A DNA stretch of 64,000 nt. Origin: Cliona cf. orientalis (Eukaryota; Porifera; Demospongiae; Clionaida; Clionaidae). How positions within the stretch are numbered: position 1 is the first letter of the stretch; each line of letters starts with the position of its first letter. Position numbers and translations under genes: made by a program. Shown piece after piece: positions 13,284 to 22,400 of the stretch. Below the pieces are notes generated by a model. It did no database searches, was not told where the DNA came from, and saw nothing but the letters and a program-made list of their open reading frames with translations. The DNA is taken from the NCBI GenBank assembly GCA_963930775.1, contig OZ005698.1, positions 4,656,501 through 4,720,500 of the forward strand, given 5' to 3'.

Positions 13284-14116
13284 ACAGCTCAACACTTCGT
13301 AGAGGTCGAGTCTGCTGGCTCTATGAGACTGTGACGAGGACCATGCATCCATGCTGTAGATGAACTAGCTCCATCAAGTTGTTCGACATTGGCACTATAT
13401 TACTTATAATTATTGCTACTAGATCATTGACATCTATAATATTATTATTATGTACAGGAAAGACCTGCAGGAATTTATTGCAGTGTCGGTTGACACCGAC
13501 AACTCCAAGCCAATGTACTAAGTTGGCGAAGTCACCCATACTGCATCGAATAATGAACCATAATATCTATTGCTCCATAATGACATGCAGGGAAGGGCCT
13601 GTCATGATGATGATAGTATAGTATAATATATACCTTTAATAACAATAATTATTATTATGCTGTGGGCTCAGTGACCTTCCAATGAGTTATATAATAATTA
13701 TTATTATTATGAAATTAATGAATGCTAGGACTATAACTACCTAAATATACAGTGCTCTACTAAATGTTTAGCCTCATTCCCATAAAATTTATCAGGCACA
13801 CAGCTTTTCAATGTCACACGTAAAGCTGAAAAAGATAGGGGAGGCAAGATATTAAAGTGCACCATCTATGATAGATCTTGAATCTACTGAACGGCGAAAT
13901 TGATCATGGCAGAGTAGTTAAAAGATGCCTCAACGTTGCCATGCACATGTACAAGCAAGGCCCTCCTCTTTGTGGGTGGGGCTGGCTCGCATCTCTGTAC
14001 ATAACAATTTCGATTATTATACGCGTGCATGATTGCGTCATAACCACGCGCCAATAATCTAATTAGGATATCTGTACATAACGATTTCGCTTCTATTGAC
14101 AGCGCAATAGCCATTC
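13284..14116. other. intergenic, AT-rich
   Basis: Trinucleotide-like ATT tracts (13640-13715), the second copy of the direct repeat noted at 11.36 kb, and a degraded TAGCCTCATTCCC MITE around 13768-13845. No gene seen. Confidence 0.5.
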
Positions 14117-14117
14117 T

Positions 14118-14173
14118 TAGTCTCATGACCCAGCCCCCTAAATCAAAATGCAGGGGGCTGGGTCACGAGACTA
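14118..14173. mobile_element. 56-bp hairpin MITE of the TAGTCTCG family
   Basis: TAGTCTCATGACCCAGCCCC and its inverse separated by about 10 bases. Flanked by AGCCATTC on both sides with one further mismatched base, fitting an 8-9 bp target duplication. Confidence 0.8.
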
Positions 14174-14267
14174 AGCCATTCAGTGGTGATTATCGACACC
14201 GACAGTCGGTGTCAATATTATAGCCTCGGCCTACACTTCAAGGTGCCAAGGACTATTTCTTTCTTTC

Positions 14268-14320
14268 TAGTCTCGCGCACCAGCCCCTCCTATGCAAAAT
14301 GGGGCTTACGAGCGAGACTA
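14268..14320. mobile_element. 53-bp hairpin MITE of the TAGTCTCG family
   Basis: TAGTCTCGCGCACCAGCCCC and a partly matching inverse ending GAGCGAGACTA. No clear target duplication. Confidence 0.6.
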
Positions 14321-14576
14321 CACCATACCAGGATTTTAGTGGAAAGTTCCCCCCCCCCCCAAAGAAAAATTAAATATCACAAGTTACTGTTACACAAACA
14401 TTACATGCATGTTTTTGTTAATAATATTGCATGCATGCAATGAACTTGAGCTCTACAAGAGCACATACCCCATACGCTTTGCAGGAGCCATCCTGTGGCG
14501 TCCCTTTAACTGGGTGCAAGTTATTGAAAGTAACTGCACAGGTAGCAATCGAACCTCAATGAAATAATCATCATCA

Positions 14577-14833
14577 TAGCTAGATCGTGTTACACCAATC
14601 AGATATTCTTTCTCTCAGTGAAAAATAATCATTATGAATAAGCTCTTTGCTATTCAGAGGCAGCCTGGAGAGGACAGTCATCAGTATCATGCTCATCAAA
14701 CACATCACAGATGTCACAGAAAAGACGTGGAGGGGGGGGGGGAGAGGTGAGTGAATCTTGTCATAATATTGATTAGATTATTATTTTTCACCGAGAGAAA
14801 TAATGCCAGATTGGTGTAACACGATCTAGCTAG
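14577..14833. mobile_element. inverted-repeat element carrying a CLIP zinc-knuckle exon fragment
   Basis: Outer arms TAGCTAGATCGTGTTACACC... and its inverse, about 54 bp with roughly six mismatches. The core (14651-14738) is a near copy of CLIP exon 20. The whole is about 257 bp. Confidence 0.75.
14646..14738 (-). pseudogene. partial copy of CLIP exon 20 (zinc knuckle 1)
   Basis: Minus-strand reading gives [20 protein letters not shown] then PLQAASE and a stop, identical to residues 1259-1284 of the CLIP protein except the last. No splice acceptor precedes it; a G-run (plus strand) replaces it. After the stop come ATAGCAAAGAGCT, bases that in the real locus lie about 210 bp further on (19347-19360). 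It therefore looks like a DNA-level duplicate with an internal deletion. Confidence 0.85.
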
Positions 14834-15485
14834 TCTCGTAGCTATCAATATTATCATGACGAACACCCGCTGAAATGCATAACATTATTACATCCCGAGT
14901 CCCAATCCACAAAAAAGAGTTCGGCTCTTGCTATGATGAAAATTAATTATGAGGAAATTATGATGAATGATGATGAAACCTTGGTGTAATGTATGATGAA
15001 ACCTATGGTGTAATCTCTTTAGTCTCGTGCCCAGCCCCCTTTCACGCACGCGGCGCGGAGAGAAGCGGGGCAGGGCACAAAAATCCAGGGCCTCAATGAA
15101 CCTTTCTGAGATTTGAAAATTGGTATGTATGTAGAGTATCGATGCCTGTATCCAGCGAATACATTTAAAGCCGAGTGCTACTTTCTCCTCCGAGTACCGC
15201 TGGCCAAACTTCATGCGTTCTCTTGGCTGACATAATCCCGTGGATAAATAAAGCTAGCCTTGCGCTATATACAAGTATAAAAAAAAAACAATAAAATTGT
15301 GAAGTAGCGATGGCAGGGTCAAAAAGTACACAAACAAGATTTGTAAGGGATAAGCATCTGCAGTTCGCGTGTGCGCGCAAAGTCTTAGCCACGCCCTTCA
15401 AGTTCAAGGTGGCTGACAAAGAAGGCTGTCCGTGTAGGGAGAAAATCAAGTTGTGAACTGGCTGTATCCCTATTCGATACATAAT
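14834..15485. other. intergenic, repeat fragments
   Basis: Holds a TAGTCTCGTGCCCAGCCCCC end at about 15020 and a diverged copy of the 18.5-kb hairpin arm at 15265-15360. Open minus-strand frames here look incidental. Confidence 0.5.
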
Positions 15486-15778
15486 AATACATCCTGAGGG
15501 GGCTTTTTTGCGAGTTTCTTGAGGGTCCTTTTGGCAATTTAATTGGTTCCTTTTGGCGACTTTAATTCAATCTTATGGGGTATTTTCTACCAAAGAGCAG
15601 ATTCCAGAGGGGTCAAGCAACCACTTATTCATTTCCAGAGGGTATTTCAGACAAATTTAATTGATCCTAGGGGGTTCAACTGTCCAAATTAATTATTCTT
15701 TGGGGGCAAAATGAGTTAATTAATTCCTGAGGGGTCATGTCACAATTTGCTCCTCAATAGGGGTATTCGCTTATAAAA
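15486..15778. repeat. degenerate tandem repeat, about 30-bp unit
   Basis: About nine to ten diverged units of the form TCCNGAGGGGTCAA followed by an AATTTAATTAAT-like tail. Unit length drifts between about 26 and 34 bp. Confidence 0.6.
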
Positions 15779-15976
15779 TGGAAAGGCCCCAGGAAAGAAT
15801 GAGAAATGGCCATTTTTTTAACATCTGGTTCTGGCGTGTACAATTGATTTGATGAATGATCTTGGCCTTGTTAGATAGATGATTTGCTGGAGATTCCGAT
15901 TTTCACACTTAGAAGTTTTACAAAGTTACCTGTTTTGAGATATTTTGGAATTTGTAAATCTGGGTCATCCCTACTT

Positions 15977-16242
15977 ACCGTATTTCTTCTAAAAATTCGG
16001 CATGAAAATAATAGTATTGCTTTAGCTAGACCGAATTTTTAGAGGTTAATATTCAACATTCCGTCTGCGTGCGCATTCTATTCCCGTACCGTTTATAGCA
16101 TATACATGTGACAACCTTTAAAATTAAAATTAAATTTAAAATTAATTAAATTAAATTTGCCGAAAATTAGAGACTATTTTCAATCATTCGGTAAGGGGTT
16201 CCGAATAATTAGAAGGGCCAAATTTTTAGAAGAAATACGGTA
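15977..16242. mobile_element. CCGTATTTCTTCT MITE with TA target duplication
   Basis: TACCGTATTTCTTCTAAAAA and its inverse. The undisturbed right arm of the host repeat reads CCCTACTTATAGAGTC, whereas here CCCTACT-TA and TA-TAGAGTC flank the element. The target duplication is therefore TA. Confidence 0.9.
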
Positions 16243-16872
16243 TAGAGTCTACCGACTCTATGATATAGCACGCACCAAGGCACGACCAATCTGAAGTTCG
16301 AAAGCTGTACTGTTCCGTCGAGTTCATCTCCTGTGACTGAAGCATCAAAACTTGTCCCTATCGAGGTCGATAGTTGGTCTCAGACTCCATCTCTGCGATT
16401 GAGGCGCCGGCATCGATTGCTATATTGACGACCATTTACCACATGAGCCAAGCAGCATGCAGCTACTGGGGACGTGGGCAAGTTTTCATTACTATAACAA
16501 AACAGAGCCGTACACTAACTATACTTCTACCTCAAATCTTGATCATTTGATACAACAGTACACACACAGTTAAAGAATGACTTGAATCTTCTAATATGTC
16601 TGCAAGGAAAATAATAATATTATGATTAATAAGATTATGCAAAAATGTAAGAAGTGAGTCATATACATGACCATAAAAAGTCGAGCCATAACCATACTAT
16701 TGGATAGTCAATAAGATCTCACCAAGCCCAGCTACCATTGCATTACAAAATTTGCCAAAGTGGTAATGGTATAATCATTAACGGGCAAAAAATTTCAATA
16801 CTCAGAGCAGGCGGCAAAATTAGTGAAATGTTTTCCTAGCGAGAAGTTTGGTACAATGTCAGATGACTATAA

Positions 16873-17488
16873 TTGGGGCGAGCCTGAGCGAGCCCCACAT
16901 AAATGGTACATCTATGCGCGAATTATATATTATGGTACGTCGGTCACGCGAAATTATATCCCCAGCAAGGCTCTATGGAACATAAACGCGAAATATTGTA
17001 TTGCGCATTCTCGTGCCTGGGCTACGGGCCGTATATACGCATTTCTAATTTAGCGAATTTCAAATTTACACCAGTGCTTGTATTGTAAGATCACAGATCA
17101 CAGATTGATGATCGAGCAAGCTATTTACCGTACCACACCGAGGAGGAGAGAGCGAGACAGAGCTCGTCGTCAACTCAACAGCGCAAGGACCATCTAAGAA
17201 CACGATAGAGATAGACATGCTGCATGCTCATTGACTCTGACAACAGAGGCAGCTAAAAAATTATTCGGACCGTTGGCACTGTAGGATAGACACTATGTGG
17301 AGGGGATTATCATGCAGCTGCATAGGCGTACACGGCACTATGAGACTGTCTGTCTGTCATTGAGCTCATGAGTCTGCTTGGATCTGTGTCGGTGGTCTTC
17401 AAGATCTATCGTGTTATGGCTTTATTGAAAGTTTTCGAGTCTCAGCTACTGACAGAGACTTTCAGAGGCTCAGCTCAGGCTCGCCCCA
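16873..17488. mobile_element. GGGGCGAGCCTGAGC inverted-repeat element, short copy
   Basis: Ends GGGGCGAGCCTGAGC and GCTCAGGCTCGCCCC. Related to the longer copy at 25219-26604, sharing the end region and CCTGCATGACACTAGTA just outside. No transposase ORF. Confidence 0.7.
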
Positions 17489-17746
17489 AACAGGCCCTGC
17501 ATGACACTAGTAATATTATCATAGAGTTGGTAGACTCTATAAGTAGGGATGGCACGGACACTCCATATATGTAATACATTACAAAAATCCAAATATCTCA
17601 AAACAGGTAACTTTTTGAAATTTCTAAGTGTCAAAATCAGAATCTACAGCAAATTATCTATCCAACAAGACCAAGATCATCCATCAACTCAATTGTATAT
17701 GCCAGAACCAGATGTTCGAAAAAATAGCCATTTCTCATTCTTTCTT

Positions 17747-18464
17747 TCTTTCTTTCTCATTTCCAGGGCTAACTCAAGACTGTCTGGACCTCTCACCTTG
17801 GTTCTCATATAAAGCCACTCTATTTTGTAGCGCGCAGTGCAGTGGCTCGCTAGTTTCGCGTTATCTCTACAGTCACGTAATGGTGGGTGTGTACGGCGCA
17901 TTAAAGATAGGGGGTGTGTCTGATACGCCATTTTTGTCATCTAATGCGCATGCTCATAATGTGTTGCCATGGTGAAGTCATGTGACTGTAGTCATCGGCG
18001 CGCGCCACCGCCGCTAGCATGCAAGCCAGCTAGCTAGCTAGCGCCTCGAACCAAGCTAGCTTAGCCTAGCTAGCCATAGCTAAGCGCCAGGCTCTCCCGC
18101 GCGAGCTAGGCCAGCGCGAGCGCGATAAAGCGAACCTAGCTAGAGACTATCGTGTGCAGCGCTATTAAATACTGCGCTGGGATATGGAGACTAGAGGCCT
18201 CAACTTACGGGCGCGGCACGGCCCTCTGCAATCAGTATAACAGCCAGCTCAGTACTCAGTGTCAGTAGTGACAAAAATAGTCGATAAACTCAATAATACT
18301 AATAGCTATATACTAGTACTAGAGTCTCATCGGCTTTATCGGCTATGCGCTAGGCGAGTTAACGAGGGGCGTGGCTACTACTTTTACGCGCACACGCGAA
18401 CTTCGGCACCTCCCATCAATACTTAATGTATATAGTTGCATTCATGCAATAAAAAAGAACAGAA
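17747..18464. other. intergenic, no gene recognised
   Basis: Contains a CTTT tract at the left and, at 18000-18140, a GC-richer palindrome-rich stretch of TAGCTAGC/GCTAGC words. Nothing codes here that I can support. Confidence 0.45.
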
Positions 18465-18839
18465 ACAAGTGTAAAAACAATTGAATAAAATTGAAGGATG
18501 AAGTAGGGATGGCAATGCCAAAAAGCACACAAACAAGATTTTTAGGGATAAGAGATAATCACAACCACTATACATCCCTACGCTTGCTTTTTGAGTAGCG
18601 CTAGCATGGGGATCACAAATAATCAATGGATAGGGAGAACATTAATTTCTCCCACATGCAAGTCAAGAACACTCCAAGGATAGCATGAGTCGGCATCAAC
18701 ATTATAATCAAGAAAAGCAAGCGTAGGGATGTATAGTGGTTGTGATTATCTCTTATCCCTAAAAATCTTGTTTGTGTGCTTTTTGGCATTGCCATCCCTA
18801 CTTCATCCTTCAATTTTATTCAATTGTTTTTACACTTGT
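18465..18839. repeat. long near-perfect hairpin (127-bp arms)
   Basis: Left arm 18465-18592 and right arm 18713-18839 are inverse copies with essentially no mismatches through GATGAAGTAGGGATGGCAAT. Spacer about 120 bp. Diverged relatives at 15265-15360 and about 20060-20105. Confidence 0.88.
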
Positions 18840-18937
18840 AGTCTACTACTATAGCAAAGGATATGTACTGGTGACAGAGGTGAACTACATGGCTACCTGC
18901 CCTGCCCTGTCATAGGCTACACATTTCAATATTCCAC

Positions 18938-19203
18938 TAGCCTCGTTCCCAGGCCCTTCAAGAGGAGGAGAAAGGGCCTGGTACACACTGCGCGTGCATG
19001 CACTGGTGTCTCCATAGTGACCGGTCGCGTTACCATAGTAATCATTCGCGGGTTCTGCATGACGTACAGTTCTATGGACGATAAACGGAGAGTATACGAT
19101 AGTATCCGATTACCCCACATTTTTCTGGGGTCCCCTGGTACATGCGCATACAGTGTGTACCAGGCCCTTTCTCCTCCTCTTGAAGGGCCTGGGAACGAGG
19201 CTA
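18938..19203. mobile_element. TAGCCTCG-type MITE with 9-bp target duplication
   Basis: 266 bp, begins TAGCCTCGTTCCCAGGCCC; arms about 58 bp. Exact flanking ATATTCCAC at 18929-18937 and 19204-19212. Lies just downstream of the last located CLIP exon. Confidence 0.92.
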
Positions 19204-19328
19204 ATATTCCACTAGGATTACCTTTTGAACAGCAGCTCTTACTAGCTATGAAACTATAATGTTGGCTTGTCACGACACTAAGAATTATTAATAATACAGC
19301 TGAGGTGATCATGAAGTTATGATACTGT

Positions 19329-19337
19329 TTAGTCTTT
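19329..19337 (-). CDS. weak candidate for the CLIP terminal exon
   Basis: In phase 0 after exon 21, acceptor TCTTCACAG is followed by Lys-Asp-stop. Nine nucleotides carry no statistical weight, and the result lacks the ETF/EEY-type tail known in CLIPs. Given only as the nearest usable acceptor. Confidence 0.15.
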   Translation of the reverse strand, partial: KD

Positions 19338-19405
19338 CTGTGAAGACTATGAGCTCTTTGCTATTTGCTCTCTATTATAGAATATCATAATATAATCATA
19401 CTTAC

Positions 19406-19443
19406 CATATCATATTCACAGCTATCAGTCCAATGGCCAAATA
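19406..19443 (-). CDS. CLIP1: CLIP exon 21: second half of zinc knuckle 2
   Basis: 38 nt, acceptor CCTCATAG and donor ATG/GTAAGT. Completes the second knuckle as [13 protein letters not shown] (H1314, C1319), matching the FGHW motif of CLIP-170. Phase 0 at a strong donor, so at least one short exon with the stop codon must follow at lower coordinates. Confidence 0.9.
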
Positions 19444-22400
19444 CTATGAGGAATGAAATCAGTCCTTTAACAGGCATAATAATATATCAATGTTTACCTT
19501 CACAATTATCACAGTAAGGTCTGTCTGATCCTCCTGGAGCTCGCTTGCCGTGGTGCATAGAGTGAGGTGGGGAGTCAGAGGCAGCCTGGAGAGGACAGTC
19601 GTCAGTATCATGCTCATCAAACACATCACAGATGTCACAGAAAAGACGTGGAGGGGGAAGCCCCCCAGCTATATCATCATCATCTTCTTCATCACCATAG
19701 CTATACAAGAGGGCAGTTACAAGGTATTGTATAGAAGTTAGATGAAGTTAGGATGGTAATGTACAAGCAAGGATAGTAGGAGCTATAAGGTACATATAAT
19801 TGTGTTATATCCTTACTAGACCTTGGCTCATTATGCCGGCATAATTTCGAGCATAATAGCTCGCCCATCAGACTTGAGCAAAATATTTGGGAATAATATA
19901 ATGACTCTATAATTATTATATAGTAATACCATAGTTTTTACAGTTACGACTTATTAATTCAAGCATTATTCCAACTTTAACATAATTATATAGTCCTGAA
20001 GTGTTAATCGAGAAAATCCATTACTTGAAAATACGTATTTTCAAGTAATGGTATTTCAGTGAAAAGGTGTAGGGATATTATGTGCCTTATTATCCCTACT
20101 ATCCTTGTTCACACACTTCACCTACAATTTCATTGTACTTGTTATGGACCCTTTCTAGTTATCCTCTGGATCTTTAGTATGATGCAGACTGTAAGTTATT
20201 TCGCACAGAGCTGCTAAGCAGAGGGCCAGAGGCATAATCACCACAATGCACTAATACTACTCTGAAATGATGCATAACTACTGCAATTGAAACGTAAGTT
20301 AACTCGTGATAATCATATATTACATCATCGACCTCGTTAATTTACTAGCATCCGTAGCTGTTATCCCAGTAATATTAAATAGAATGGTATGAAACTAAAA
20401 TGCTGGACAGAGCCACCAGCTGAAGGCTCTGCACATCCAAACCCTGCAAGCAGCAGGCTCAACCGGATGGATGGGGGCTACAAGTCACCGGGTTGCTGGA
20501 CTGCGACTATAGGAGCGGAGCCAACCACACTGGATTACATGAGTGCACAAGCATAGGAGTTGTGCCTAAATATCACTATTGTTTGCATCTCACCGCATTT
20601 TAGGATGACTACCTTAGGGCTACGATTATTTGCGGGTACAAATTTAGCAAATTTCGGAAATAGTGCGTTTGGCAGGTATTTAGTGATTTTTCAAATAAGC
20701 ATTCTATTTATTCGAAAACGTTAAAATCGCTAATTCGCTAAATTTAGTACCCGCAAACAAAAGTGTCCTTAAGGTAGTCAAAACGTTCGCAAGTTTACCA
20801 AACAGATATTGATAAGTTGTCCTTCGTTATTTCCACGCAGATAGTAACCGAGAATGAGGATTCTAAATTAGTCTTCTTAGACACCATATCTGTAGAGGAT
20901 TTCACTCATTGCATCAGAAAGAAAACTCTTGATTTACTTTCTTCTGAAAATAAGCCCCCCCCCCCCCCCCCCTTCAGTAGTAGATACCGTATGGCCGGAA
21001 ATTTTTGAGGGATCCAATTTTTCCAGAAGGTCCTTCTTCAAAGATTTCACGATCTAATTTCGCAGATCAACATTCCAGAGTTGCTCTACCTGTTAGGTAG
21101 GCCTAGCGCCTTTTACTGCATGCACGCCACGGCTAAAATCTTGTTAGAACCGGCCAAAAAAGCCGTGAAAAACCAGCAAGCCATCGATTATCGTACTTTT
21201 ACTTAGCAGTAGGTCTTAGTAGGATTTTAGAGGTTTTAGTGTACGTGGGATTTTAAAGGTTTTAGTAGGGATTTAGGAGATCTTAGGATATCTTAGGATT
21301 TTAGATGTTTTAGTAGGTCCTAGTAGGATTTGAGGTTTTAATTATGTCTTAGTAGGATTTTAGAGGTTTTAGTGAGATTTTAGAGGTTTAATAGGATTTT
21401 AGAGGTTGTAGTAGGATTTTAGATGTCTTAGTAAGTTTTAGTAGGGTTTAGTGTGATTTTAGAGGTCTTATTAGTAGAATTTTAGAGGTTGTAGTAGGAA
21501 TTTAGATGTCTTAGTAGGTTTTAGTAGGATTTAGTGTGATTTTAGAGGTCTTAGTAGAATTTTAGAGATTTTAGAGGTTGTAGTAGGATTTTAGAAATTT
21601 TAGTAGGGTTTTAGTGAGACTTGAGAGGTTTAAGCAGGATTTTAGAGGTCTTAGTGAGTAGCATGCATGAATCTCCTATAAAGAATGAACAAGTTCAAAC
21701 ATGGATAAACCCTGGAAACTAACCCTTGAGACTAACCCTGACAAACAATTTTACCCAAAACCCAACCCGTGACCCCTCTCGTAAATGGCCTTGTCCGTCT
21801 TCATGTGATTTTAGTAGGATTTGGGATCACTAGGACTGGTGCATGTACCTCTGAAGGGCCTGGTGATTTTGGGCCACTTGCTTGGCTCTGGGGTAGGGTA
21901 TGGGGACAAGACTAACATAGTACTACCTGCTTAGCTCCTCATATCGTGTTATGCACCACACTGAATGCTAAAATCATTATCGGCTAAATGGTGAGCTGCC
22001 CATGGGCTCAAGACTACTGTACATTATCATTATAACACACAGCTAGAGTCTATAGAGCTTTCAGTTTGTACCACAGTGTACCTGTAGTCTCCCGGCTCAT
22101 CTTCGTCAACAGGAATTGGTCCATGAAGTCCAGCCATTGTCTCCGCAGTTTCCAGCTTTCTTTGTAGATCAGCTATGACAGAGTTAAGGAACTCACACTA
22201 TTAAGGTATGAATAATGTTATAAATAGACAATGATTATGAGTTGAACCATACTCGCCTGTTGTTCATATTCTGCTATAGTTTGCTGAAGCTTCTCATGTT
22301 CAGTCTTAGCAATTAATAATTGAGTATGAGCTTCTTCCAGGCGGGATGAAATAGTTTCATCTGTGCATAACATCGTGTATTTACATGGGAGGAGTGAGAA

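Larger units (their letters stand above)
15797..17746. mobile_element. 1.95-kb composite inverted repeat with nested insertions
   Basis: Left arm 15797-15976 plus 16241-16275, and right arm 17507-17746, are inverse copies with scattered mismatches (for example ACATCTGGTTCTGGC). The left arm is interrupted by the 15977-16242 MITE. The interior holds the 16873-17488 element. Confidence 0.8.
19701..22081. other. CLIP intron 19: mobile-element rich
   Basis: A 2.4-kb intron on the minus strand. Besides the MITE at 20607-20779 and the minisatellite at 21190-21665 it has a C-run (about 20957-20972) next to a TACCGTATGGCCGGAAATTT element end. No other exon seen. Confidence 0.6.
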
